A DNA stretch of 29,150 bases from NCBI GenBank assembly GCA_023257055.1, contig JALRDG010000043.1, positions 1 through 29,150 of the forward strand, written 5' to 3'. The notes under the pieces were generated by a model. It worked only from the letters and a program-made list of their open reading frames with translations, had not been told where the DNA came from and searched no databases. Source of the stretch: Candidatus Saccharimonadia bacterium. GTDB lineage: Bacteria; Patescibacteriota; Saccharimonadia; Saccharimonadales; Saccharimonadaceae. Positions 1 through 6,717 of this stretch are shown here, in pieces. How positions within the stretch are numbered: the first letter of the stretch is position 1; each line of letters opens with the position of its first letter. A program made the translations under genes and the position numbers.

Positions 1-675
1 GCATATGTCGCTTCCCACGACCTACAGGAGCCATTGCGCAAAATCCAAGCATTTGGAAACTTATTGGAAGAAGAATATGGGGAAACGCTTGGTGAAGGTC
101 AGGATTATCTGCGCCGAATGCGCGGCGCGGCCGAGCGAATGAGCGCATTGATTAATGATCTTTTGGCGTTTTCGCGGGTGACAACCAAAAAGGAACCGTT
201 GAAAAGAATTGATCTTGATGCGGTTGTGGCGGGAGTGCTAAGTGATTTAGAAGATTTAATACGTCGTACAGATGGTGTCGTAGAAGTGAGTGATCTACCG
301 GAAGTTGTTGCCGATGCGACACAAATGCGACAACTCTTCCAAAACCTTATCGGCAACGCACTGAAGTTTCGCAAAAAGGATGTACCGGCAATCGTCAAGG
401 TATCTGCAAAAGAAAAGGATGAGGGTATAATTGAAATCTGGGTCGAGGATAACGGTGTTGGTTTTGACGAACAATACCTAGACAAAATCTTTGCCGTGTT
501 CCAGCGTCTCAACGGACGTGATGAATACGAGGGTACAGGTATTGGACTGGCAGTGTGTCGGAAGATTGCTGAACGACACGGTGGAGACATTACCGCCAAA
601 AGCTCCCCAGGAAACGGTGCGACATTCATTGTGACATTACCAAATTTGCAACATAAAGAAGGAGAAGAATTATGA
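1..675 (+). CDS. Sensor histidine kinase, C-terminal part (5' end outside window)
   Basis: The frame is open from the first base of the window, so the gene starts upstream; the TTG at 34 is an internal codon. The first visible codons read AYVASHDLQEPLRKI, an H-box with the phospho-accepting His in codon 6 (bases 16-18). The ATP-binding domain follows: N-box NLIGNAL around codon 119, G1 box EDNGVGF near codons 149-155, F-box FAVFQRL, and G2 box GTGIGLA near codons 178-184. The HDLQEPLR H-box is typical of phytochrome-like or PAS-containing kinases that pair with Rcp1-type regulators, which is what lies downstream. The sensor domain is not visible, so the signal is unknown. The TGA stop overlaps the next start (ATGA), so the two proteins are probably translationally coupled. 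Confidence 0.93.
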   Translation, partial: AYVASHDLQEPLRKIQAFGNLLEEEYGETLGEGQDYLRRMRGAAERMSALINDLLAFSRVTTKKEPLKRIDLDAVVAGVLSDLEDLIRRTDGVVEVSDLPEVVADATQMRQLFQNLIGNALKFRKKDVPAIVKVSAKEKDEGIIEIWVEDNGVGFDEQYLDKIFAVFQRLNGRDEYEGTGIGLAVCRKIAERHGGDITAKSSPGNGATFIVTLPNLQHKEGEEL

Positions 676-1148
676 CCACTGATACGAGTACGAAGGGTAA
701 AGGTATCGTTATCCTTATGGCCGACGACGATGATGATGATTATTTGTTGACAAAAAAAGCCCTCAAGGAAAGTAAGCTGCTCAATCAGCTCATCCGTGTA
801 AAAGATGGTGAAGAACTACTTGAGTATCTTCGTCGCGAGGGGCGATACGAAGGCGTCACTGACGCTGACGCACCGCGCCCGGGGGTAGTTCTTCTTGATC
901 TTAATATGCCTCGTAAAGACGGCCGTGAGGCACTAAAGGACATTAAGTCTGACGAGCGTCTGGCAAGTATCCCGGTTATTGTATTCACGACCTCTAAGGC
1001 TGAAGAAGATATTTATCGCACCTACCAACTTGGCGTCAATTCGTTCATTACGAAACCAGTGACATTTGAAAATCTTACCGAAGTGATGCGTACGCTTGGC
1101 GCCTATTGGTTTGAAATTGTAGAACTTCCGAAAGAGAACAATGCCTGA
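672..1148 (+). CDS. Single-domain response regulator, Rcp1-like
   Basis: A 158-residue receiver domain with no output domain. The acidic pocket lies in an Asp-rich run (MADDDDDDY, about residues 16-24), the phospho-acceptor is Asp76 in LLDLNMP, the switch Thr is in FTTS (106-107) and the conserved Lys is Lys128 in ITKP. The long insertion between beta2 and beta3 and the YWFEIVELP tail resemble cyanobacterial Rcp1-type regulators that act with SHDLQEPL kinases; that comparison is from memory. The start is ATG at 672, overlapping the kinase stop, with AAGGAG at 659-664 spaced 7 bases. The 3' end overlaps the next gene by 8 bases. It probably takes phosphate from the upstream kinase and passes it on by protein contact or to the downstream hybrid kinase. 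Confidence 0.93.
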   Translation: MTTDTSTKGKGIVILMADDDDDDYLLTKKALKESKLLNQLIRVKDGEELLEYLRREGRYEGVTDADAPRPGVVLLDLNMPRKDGREALKDIKSDERLASIPVIVFTTSKAEEDIYRTYQLGVNSFITKPVTFENLTEVMRTLGAYWFEIVELPKENNA

Positions 1149-2259
1149 CGAAGATACCGACATTCGAATATTACTCATTGACGATGACGAAGATGACGCA
1201 TTGCTTTTTAAGAGTGTCATCCGTAAGATACCAGATGGTCGTTTTACGATAGAGTGGGTAAGTAATTACGAAACAGCTCGCCAGGAAATCGCGAAAAGCA
1301 GACATGACGTATATGTCATAGATTATATGTTGGGCGCGGAAAATGGAACGAAACTGCTACGTGAGTTTAAAGCCGTACAGCGACCGCAGCCGTTTATTAT
1401 GCTAACTGGCGCTGCGGATGGTACGCGCGAAAAAGAGGCAATGCGACTCGGCGCAGCTGACTATCTGATTAAAGGAGCGTTTGATGAACAGCTTCTATCG
1501 CGTGTTTTGCAGTACTCTATCCAGCGCAAGCTACTCGAAGCGCAGCGCATTCAACACTTTATCGAAGTGAATCGCTCGAAAGATGAGTTTATTGCTGTCG
1601 CTTCGCACGAGCTTCGAACGCCAGCAACGGCCGTCAAGCAGTATATTGGCATGGTCGTAGATGGATTTGCAGGCGAGATTACTGATACGCAGCGTAACTT
1701 TTTGGAGCGTGCATTTGAGAGTAACGAGCGGCAGCTTCGGATTATTGATGATATTTTGCGAGTGGCACGACTTGATCTTGATACCTTGTCATTGAATGTA
1801 GTGAAACTAGACGTCGGAAAGGTGATTCGCAGCATTATTAAAGATACATCAGGCGTGACTCATAAACGTCAGCAGGACGTACAGTTCAGCGATCCTGATA
1901 AGCCCGTATATGCAATGGCAGACGAGCTGTACTTTCGCATGGCGCTAGCCAATATCATTGATAATGCCAGTAAGTACTCCGAAGAGGGTAAGTCAATTAT
2001 CGTTACATTGAAAAAAGAAGCCAATGCGGCAGTTGTCGAAGTACAGGATTTTGGCGTGGGAATATCAGATGAAGATAAAGAAAAATTATTTGTTAAGTTT
2101 TCCCGTATTCATAACCCACTTTCGATTTTGCGTGGAGGCACTGGGCTTGGCTTGTATTGGTCGCGCGAGATATTAGCGCTTCACAACGGATCCATTTCCG
2201 TTAGTTCGGAACTAAATAAGGGGTCAACTTTCCGTATTTCGGTACCGCTTGCAAAATAA
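1141..2259 (+). CDS. Receiver-histidine kinase hybrid (REC-HisKA-HATPase)
   Basis: A 372-residue cytoplasmic protein. An N-terminal receiver (about 8-125) has the acidic pair in LLIDDDEDD, phospho-acceptor Asp61 in VIDYM, Thr89 in MLTG and Lys111. A linker helix leads to HisKA with His156 in ASHELRTPATAVKQY, then HATPase_c with N-box NIIDNASKY (271-279), G1 QDFGVG (302-307) and G2 GGTGLGL (332-338). No membrane segment is present, so input is likely phosphate from the upstream proteins. It overlaps the preceding gene by 8 bases and looks like the last gene of the operon. The HisKA region from about 150 to 212 closely matches that of the CHASE kinase at 12178, including SNERQLRII and DIL.VA.LD, so the two are paralogues. 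Confidence 0.93.
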   Translation: MPDEDTDIRILLIDDDEDDALLFKSVIRKIPDGRFTIEWVSNYETARQEIAKSRHDVYVIDYMLGAENGTKLLREFKAVQRPQPFIMLTGAADGTREKEAMRLGAADYLIKGAFDEQLLSRVLQYSIQRKLLEAQRIQHFIEVNRSKDEFIAVASHELRTPATAVKQYIGMVVDGFAGEITDTQRNFLERAFESNERQLRIIDDILRVARLDLDTLSLNVVKLDVGKVIRSIIKDTSGVTHKRQQDVQFSDPDKPVYAMADELYFRMALANIIDNASKYSEEGKSIIVTLKKEANAAVVEVQDFGVGISDEDKEKLFVKFSRIHNPLSILRGGTGLGLYWSREILALHNGSISVSSELNKGSTFRISVPLAK

Positions 2260-2279
2260 TATACGCCATAAAAATTGTA

Positions 2280-2307
2280 GGCCGCCAGCGAGGATTCGCT
2301 GGCGGCC
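2280..2307. terminator. Hairpin between convergent genes
   Basis: A perfect 12-bp stem, GGCCGCCAGCGA (2280-2291) and TCGCTGGCGGCC (2296-2307), with a 4-base GGAT loop. It lies between the stop of the hybrid kinase (2259) and the stop of the minus-strand gene (2329). The flank gives a T-rich run only on the minus strand, so it fits best as terminator of the minus-strand gene; it may also protect or stop the plus-strand operon. Confidence 0.75.
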
Positions 2308-2328
2308 GTAATGTAACAAGGAGTAGTG

Positions 2329-3117
2329 CTACGAACGAGCTTGTTCGGTAGTGTTTTTTTGCACGCCCAATAGAACATCTCGCAGTCGCAATCCGTCGCG
2401 CATGCAACGAAAAATCTCTCGCTCCTCGTACTTATTCGTATCGGGGTCATAGACCATAATCTTCATGGTCCAGCTATCTAGTCGCAACTGCTGTTCAGGC
2501 ATTGACTGTCCAACCTTGATTTTTTCGTGAATCATCGCAATCGACCAGTCCTGTGTGTGCGATGGCACGAACAGCAGGCGGCTTGGTTTGATACATTCAC
2601 TAAGTCGGTGATAGGTGGCGGTGTATATTGTATTTTTGTACAAATACCGCTGCCGATAGAGGAGGAACGCCACTACAAGATATGCGACGCCAATCAGTAA
2701 GAAAACAGGCATGATGCGTGTAGGGGTTTCACTTTGAAATATCGTGTAAATGACCGCCACGGTCACGAGGACGAGAATAAGCGAAGCGAGAATGTACTTC
2801 CACGACTTAATGATGAAATACAGTGGATGGCGAGTTTCTTTGTAAGTAGCCTCTGCCTCGTCTTCGTCGTCGGAGACGCCCTTCACTCCCTCTTCTAATT
2901 CTTCTTCAAGCTCATCTCGTTGATGCTTGGATGTATTATAATGCTCGTGTCTTTTCTGATCGATGTAGTAGTCGAGTTCATCATCCGGTATGGGCTGAAT
3001 CCTGTCTTCGTCATAGGGTAGCATGATCGCTTCAATAGGCTCTGCCGGCTCCCGGGGCGATTGAGGTTCGTTCGTACCTTCGGTGAATGAATGATTTCTC
3101 TTCTTCAATGAGAACAC
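2329..3117 (-). CDS. Membrane protein of unknown function with acidic N-terminal region
   Basis: 262 residues if it starts at GTG 3117. The AAGGAG at 3124-3119 is only 1 base from that GTG but 10 bases from the in-frame TTG at 3108, so TTG 3108 may be the true start; three codons are at stake. Residues 1-95 are polar and acidic (EELEEELEEG, SDDEDEAEA), probably partly coiled coil. Two membrane segments lie at about 108-127 and 136-154. About 105 residues follow, with mixed strands (KNTIYTATYH, DWSIAMIHEK, DSWTMKIMVYDPD), reminiscent of membrane-anchored PH-like domains, but no firm match is recognised. It stands alone, convergent with the signalling operon. The long charged N-terminus would be cytoplasmic if both helices form a hairpin. 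Confidence 0.8.
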   Translation of the reverse strand: MFSLKKRNHSFTEGTNEPQSPREPAEPIEAIMLPYDEDRIQPIPDDELDYYIDQKRHEHYNTSKHQRDELEEELEEGVKGVSDDEDEAEATYKETRHPLYFIIKSWKYILASLILVLVTVAVIYTIFQSETPTRIMPVFLLIGVAYLVVAFLLYRQRYLYKNTIYTATYHRLSECIKPSRLLFVPSHTQDWSIAMIHEKIKVGQSMPEQQLRLDSWTMKIMVYDPDTNKYEEREIFRCMRDGLRLRDVLLGVQKNTTEQARS

Positions 3118-3208
3118 ACTCCTTATTACGTAAGGTGCGACTGCATAAAAGATAGCAATCTGCTCTTGTTATACCTGATATGTTATAGAACGTCAAAGTA
3201 AAGCACGT

Positions 3209-3214
3209 TATACT
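3209..3214 (+). promoter_or_regulatory. -10 box TATACT for CDP-alcohol phosphatidyltransferase
   Basis: TATACT ends 10 bases before the ATG at 3225, with GATAAGAAGT between. No Shine-Dalgarno sequence and no clear -35 box are seen. The transcript would have at most a few leader bases. Confidence 0.6.
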
Positions 3215-3224
3215 GATAAGAAGT

Positions 3225-3848
3225 ATGCAGTTACATCGTGCACAAGAGAAGCCGGATTGGGAAGTAGTGCTGCCCGAACATCGCAATGGTTGGCAGCGAG
3301 TGGCGGCCCGCACTAGAGGTGTCATAACACCGGCAAACGGCATTACGATAGTAGGGTGTGTAATTGTCTTGATAGGGCTATGGTGTCTGTACGTAGAGGT
3401 GTACTGGTGGTCGGCATTTCTTTTTGTTATTGGAAGATTATTTGATGTGGCTGATGGCTATGTAGCTGAATTGACCAAAACGAAAAGTCCATTTGGGGAG
3501 TTGCTTGACGCCGGCGTTGATAAATTCATTACTATCGGTGTAGTGATTGCATTGGGAATACTGCAGCTTGCATCATGGTGGTTAATTGGAATTATTGCAG
3601 TCCCGCAAATTGTTATTGCTGCAATTTCTTATCGAGCGAGACGACGAAAAGTCCACCTGCACCCTTCACGACTAGGGAAGTATAGTATGGCTCTCGTGTG
3701 GTGCGGATTTTCCTTGCTCATTATGGCAGTTGCGACTGATGGTCAAATGGCTCACGCTATTGGTATCGGTGCGTACGGTGTGATTGTAGTGGCTGTGGCT
3801 ATGAGTGGGTATGCCGCCTACGTGTATGCCTGTAGTAAAGCTGAGTAA
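3225..3848 (+). CDS. CDP-alcohol phosphatidyltransferase family membrane protein
   Basis: A 207-residue multi-pass membrane enzyme. This family moves a phosphatidyl group from a CDP-linked lipid to an alcohol (glycerol phosphate, inositol phosphate and others). The signature is present as D74-VA-D77-G78-YV-A81-E82, eight residues, G91, D95 and D99, so all four metal-binding Asp are kept. The residue that is Arg in the usual DGxxAR motif is Glu82 here. An N-terminal TPANGITI (35-42) matches the usual TPxN motif. The C-terminal half holds several hydrophobic segments. The head-group acceptor cannot be told from sequence. The TAA stop (3846-3848) directly abuts the stop of the convergent CarS-like gene, whose family makes CDP-activated lipids, the donor class this enzyme needs. 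Confidence 0.9.
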   Translation: MQLHRAQEKPDWEVVLPEHRNGWQRVAARTRGVITPANGITIVGCVIVLIGLWCLYVEVYWWSAFLFVIGRLFDVADGYVAELTKTKSPFGELLDAGVDKFITIGVVIALGILQLASWWLIGIIAVPQIVIAAISYRARRRKVHLHPSRLGKYSMALVWCGFSLLIMAVATDGQMAHAIGIGAYGVIVVAVAMSGYAAYVYACSKAE

Positions 3849-4406
3849 CTAGATCGGCTCTTTCTTTAATCCGATCCGCCAGCCGATATAGCAAACGATG
3901 ATATGCATACCAAACCATAAAAAGAGGATGATCAAATACTGGATGGCAGAAAGCAAGGCAAACGGCAAGGTTATAATAATTGTGCCAATAATATAATCAA
4001 CTTGATCGAATGGCACCCAAGCCTTGCCTGATGGTATGCCTCGCCGGCGCTTAAAAAAACTTTCAATCGCATCGCCGCCAAGTGCGCCAATAGCAAATAA
4101 TGGGCCAAGCAGTAATACCGGCAGGTGTGAATAATCAATACTTCCGGCAGCATATTGAGCCCATGAGGTATGTTCAGTAGCGATCTGTTGTAGCCATAAT
4201 GTTACAGTGGCGATGAAGATGCCGCTCATGAGGCCACGCCACGTTTTATTGTCACCAAGTAGGCGTTGGCCACGCCAACTGCGACCGTAGTCAATAGGTG
4301 TATTAAAGCGTGACAAAAATGGCAGATGAGCACTAAGAACGGGGGCTATGTTTGCTAAACCTGCAGGCAGTAGAAACCATAGAGCAAACACAATCATTTG
4401 TAGCAT
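3849..4406 (-). CDS. CarS-like CDP-lipid synthase (CTP transferase, DUF46 family)
   Basis: 185 residues, strongly hydrophobic, with the features of CDP-archaeol synthase (CarS) relatives: an N-terminal LPAGLANIAPV helix, the loop PIDYGRSWRGQRLLGDNKTW (37-56), and GDAIESFFKRRRGIPSGK (111-128) followed by PFDQVDYIIG (132-141). CarS adds CTP to an unsaturated archaeal ether lipid phosphate; bacterial members are less studied and may act as CdsA equivalents. I infer CTP:lipid-phosphate cytidylyltransferase activity; the substrate is open. The ATG at 4406 has TATACT ending 6 bases upstream and no clear ribosome site, so it is probably leaderless. The gene is tail-to-tail with the phosphatidyltransferase with no bases between stops, and head-to-head with the methyltransferase at 4437. 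Confidence 0.88.
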   Translation of the reverse strand: MLQMIVFALWFLLPAGLANIAPVLSAHLPFLSRFNTPIDYGRSWRGQRLLGDNKTWRGLMSGIFIATVTLWLQQIATEHTSWAQYAAGSIDYSHLPVLLLGPLFAIGALGGDAIESFFKRRRGIPSGKAWVPFDQVDYIIGTIIITLPFALLSAIQYLIILFLWFGMHIIVCYIGWRIGLKKEPI

Positions 4407-4412
4407 CCTTTT

Positions 4413-4427
4413 AGTATACGGTAGACT
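4413..4427. promoter_or_regulatory. Two divergent -10 boxes in a 30-base intergenic gap
   Basis: On the minus strand TATACT (4418-4413) ends 6 bases before ATG 4406. On the plus strand TAGACT (4422-4427) ends 9 bases before ATG 4437. Any -35 contacts would fall inside the opposite gene. Confidence 0.55.
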
Positions 4428-4436
4428 TATAAGAGG

Positions 4437-5024
4437 ATGCTAGACACGAAAGTATTATTATCAGATCAAGTTGATGCGCGCGAAATTGCCCTTGTTCTGC
4501 GTGAGCTCGACCGGACACGTGGCGTCGCTGGTGACATTGTAGAATTTGGTTGCTATGTGGGGACGACTAGCGTATTCCTCGGGACTCAACGAGAAAAAGG
4601 CAAGCAGCTGTTTCTTTACGATTCTTTCGAAGGGCTTCCTGAAAAAGGATTGCAAGATATATCTCCTGTCGGCCAGCAATTTGTCGCCGGAGAATTAGCA
4701 GCAACAAAGAAACAACTTCTTTCGAATCTCAAACGTGCGGGCGTGCACGATGCAAGGGTAAAAAAAGCCTGGTTTTCCGATTTAACGGACGTAGACGTCC
4801 CCGAGAGTATCAGCTTTGCATTTCTTGATGGGGATTATTATGACTCCATTCTTATACCACTCCAGCTCATTTGGGAGCGGTTGTCTCCTGGTGCAATTGT
4901 CATCGTGGATGATTACGCCAACGAAGCACTGCCCGGCGCCGCGCGCGCGGTAGACACATGGCTACACCGACACGATGCTTCGCTTCATATCGAGCATTCA
5001 CTGGCCATTATGCGGCTCCCTTGA
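4437..5024 (+). CDS. TylF/MycF-type SAM-dependent O-methyltransferase
   Basis: 195 residues resembling the macrocin O-methyltransferase (TylF/MycF) family. The SAM-binding strand and loop is GDIVEFGCYVGTTS (32-45); LYDSFEGLP (60-68) matches the family's CDSFEGLP; FLDGDYYDS (129-137) and IVDDY (156-160) supply Asp residues that bind metal in characterised members. The length is shorter than the usual 220-270 residues, missing part of the N-terminal lid. Family members methylate sugars on natural products; here the neighbours are lipid and envelope genes, so a glycan or lipid target is a guess. The start has no Shine-Dalgarno site. The 3' end overlaps msrA on the other strand by 17 bases (5008-5024). 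Confidence 0.85.
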   Translation: MLDTKVLLSDQVDAREIALVLRELDRTRGVAGDIVEFGCYVGTTSVFLGTQREKGKQLFLYDSFEGLPEKGLQDISPVGQQFVAGELAATKKQLLSNLKRAGVHDARVKKAWFSDLTDVDVPESISFAFLDGDYYDSILIPLQLIWERLSPGAIVIVDDYANEALPGAARAVDTWLHRHDASLHIEHSLAIMRLP

Positions 5025-5538
5025 ACCATTTTGCGTAGGCTTTTCGGGCTTTTACAATTTTTGGAGCTATTACTATCGAGCAGTAGCCACTGGCGGGCCA
5101 CTTACTGAAATAATCTTGGTGCTCGTCTTCTGCTGGATAGAAAGCTGTCAGACTAGTGATTTCAGTAACAATTGGATCGTCCCAGTGTTGCTGTGCCCGC
5201 CTTTTGGCGGCGGTGAATGCAGCGGATTGTTGATCATCAGTTGCAAGCATAATTGAGCGGTATTGTGGCCCGGTATCTGCACCTTGCTGGTTAGGAGTTG
5301 TCGGGTTATGCAGAATAAAAAACAGATCGAGAATGACATCAGCAGGGATTATTGCTTCGTCGAACGTAATAGACACAACTTCAGCGTGGCCGGTTTGACC
5401 GCTTGCTACGGTATAGTAGTTTGGATAATGTTCGTCGCCGCCAGCATAGCCAGACACGACATCCGTCACTCCACGTAGCTGGCGATACACCGCATCAAGA
5501 CACCAAAAGCAGCCGCCCCCTAAAATGTATGTTGTCAT
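5008..5538 (-). CDS. msrA: Peptide methionine-S-sulfoxide reductase MsrA
   Basis: 176 residues, full length for the family. The active-site GCFWC (9-13) carries catalytic Cys10; the Glu in GQTGHAEVV and the C-terminal SGYCSIVIAP segment, with a likely resolving Cys, are also present. MsrA reduces the S form of methionine sulfoxide in free or protein-bound methionine. There is no signal peptide, so it is cytoplasmic. The ATG at 5538 is preceded by AAGGA (4-base spacing), and TATACT (5554-5549) ends 10 bases upstream, so the leader is very short. The 3' end overlaps the convergent methyltransferase by 17 bases. No MsrB is visible in the window. Confidence 0.96.
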   Translation of the reverse strand: MTTYILGGGCFWCLDAVYRQLRGVTDVVSGYAGGDEHYPNYYTVASGQTGHAEVVSITFDEAIIPADVILDLFFILHNPTTPNQQGADTGPQYRSIMLATDDQQSAAFTAAKRRAQQHWDDPIVTEITSLTAFYPAEDEHQDYFSKWPASGYCSIVIAPKIVKARKAYAKWFKGAA

Positions 5539-5548
5539 AGTATCCTTA

Positions 5549-5554
5549 AGTATA
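5549..5554 (-). promoter_or_regulatory. -10 box TATACT for msrA
   Basis: On the minus strand TATACT ends 10 bases before the msrA ATG (5538). The short gap contains AAGGA, which could still act as a ribosome site if transcription starts within the gap. Confidence 0.5.
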
Positions 5555-5610
5555 CCGGTTCATATTTTTAGTGTTCGTAAGAATTATTACAGATAAATGA
5601 AGATACCGGC

Positions 5611-5619
5611 TGCGATACT
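5611..5619 (+). promoter_or_regulatory. Extended -10 box for yihY-like gene
   Basis: TGCGATACT reads as an extended -10 (TGN then GATACT) ending 9 bases before the ATG at 5629. No -35 or Shine-Dalgarno sequence is apparent. Confidence 0.5.
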
Positions 5620-5628
5620 AAGCGATAT

Positions 5629-6615
5629 ATGAAACAATTTATTACACTACTGACAAAGTTGCCATTATGGGTGTACGGGGTTGGCCTCGGTATGTTGGCG
5701 CTGCTAGTTACGGCCGGCGCTGGCGCTAAAGAACGGTATATTGACGCCGCCGATAAACCAGCCGATCTATCAATGAAAGATTGGCGTAATGCGCTTATGG
5801 AAACAAAAGATGCGCTCAAAGACAAAAATATAAATATGATTGCTGCCGGTATCAGTTATTTTTCCTCATTGGCATTTTTTCCGCTCATTGCTGCCGCGGT
5901 TGCGATTGCGTTTTTGGCTATAACGCCCGAGCAAATTGAAACTTTGTTTACGTCTTTGGAAGGCTATTTACCTCCCGATGTAGCAAGCCTTCTATCTGAA
6001 CAGCTGTCAAAACAGGCCTCTTCCGATAAAGGTAATCTGCTCGTAGCTATCGGCGCTATTCTAGTTTCGTTATTCAGTGCGTCGGGAGCTATCGATAAAC
6101 TGATTAAGGGTCTCAGTATTGCCTATGACACCGAAGAAACTCGTGGATTTGTGAAGTTAAAACTGCTCAGTATTGCCCTAACCTTTGCCGGAATCTTGAT
6201 TGGTTTCGTTATTGTCGGCCTACTGGCCTTAAATAATTCGATTCTTGGTGCTGTCGGCATTGGCGGTGTGACTGCATGGATTATTTTGGCACTTCGATGG
6301 GTGTTGCTGATTGTTATTATATCTCTCGTCCTCGCAGCATTATTTCGTTATGGTCCCGACCGCCCAACGGCAAAATGGCAGTGGGTGAGCTGGGGTGCTA
6401 TTGCAGCAACGATATTATGGCTGCTGGGAACAATTGCCTTCTTTGTATACGTGCAATATTTTGCAAACTTTACGCAGTCGTACAGTATCTTTGCCGGTAT
6501 CATCATCTTAATGATGTGGCTGAATCTTTCCGCGCTTATTATGCTGATTGGAGCGCAAGTAAACCATCGACTTGAAACGAAAACCAGCCGACCGAAAGTC
6601 CTCAATTTTAAGTAA
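5629..6615 (+). CDS. YihY/BrkB family membrane protein
   Basis: 328 residues with the pattern of the YihY (virulence factor BrkB, formerly 'ribonuclease BN') family: the amphipathic lead-in MKDWRNALMETKDALKDKNI (49-68), the signature AAGISYFSSLAFFPLI (72-87), and later helices ending in MMWLNLSALIMLIGAQVN (295-312). About six family helices are visible, plus an extra N-terminal helix (about 12-30, with LLVTAGAGA) before the usual start. The biochemical role of this family is unresolved; the RNase BN label is now known to be a misassignment. The gene is divergent from msrA and followed by the secreted esterase-like gene. Confidence 0.92.
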   Translation: MKQFITLLTKLPLWVYGVGLGMLALLVTAGAGAKERYIDAADKPADLSMKDWRNALMETKDALKDKNINMIAAGISYFSSLAFFPLIAAAVAIAFLAITPEQIETLFTSLEGYLPPDVASLLSEQLSKQASSDKGNLLVAIGAILVSLFSASGAIDKLIKGLSIAYDTEETRGFVKLKLLSIALTFAGILIGFVIVGLLALNNSILGAVGIGGVTAWIILALRWVLLIVIISLVLAALFRYGPDRPTAKWQWVSWGAIAATILWLLGTIAFFVYVQYFANFTQSYSIFAGIIILMMWLNLSALIMLIGAQVNHRLETKTSRPKVLNFK

Positions 6616-6657
6616 AAAGCAAGCTTTTCGCGTTGTAAAAACTAAATGCTACGATTG

Positions 6658-6686
6658 TTGACCCCGCGAGATTGCAGTGTTTAAAT
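6658..6686 (+). promoter_or_regulatory. -35/-10 promoter of secreted CBM-esterase gene
   Basis: TTGACC (6658-6663), a 17-base spacer, then TTAAAT (6681-6686). The start would be near 6693, giving a leader of about 25 bases that holds AAGGGG (6707-6712) 5 bases before the ATG at 6718. Confidence 0.6.
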
Positions 6687-6717
6687 ACGAAGGTATTAAT
6701 TATAACAAGGGGAAGAC

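Noticed and set aside
105..629. Long minus-strand open frame of 174 codons opposite the first kinase
   Set aside because: It is rich in Ser, Arg and Thr without domain motifs and lies fully antisense to a kinase with all motifs intact; a composition shadow.
6611..6626. Short AAAAGC/GCTTTT inverted repeat after the YihY-like gene
   Set aside because: A 6-bp stem with a 2-base loop is too weak to be called a terminator.
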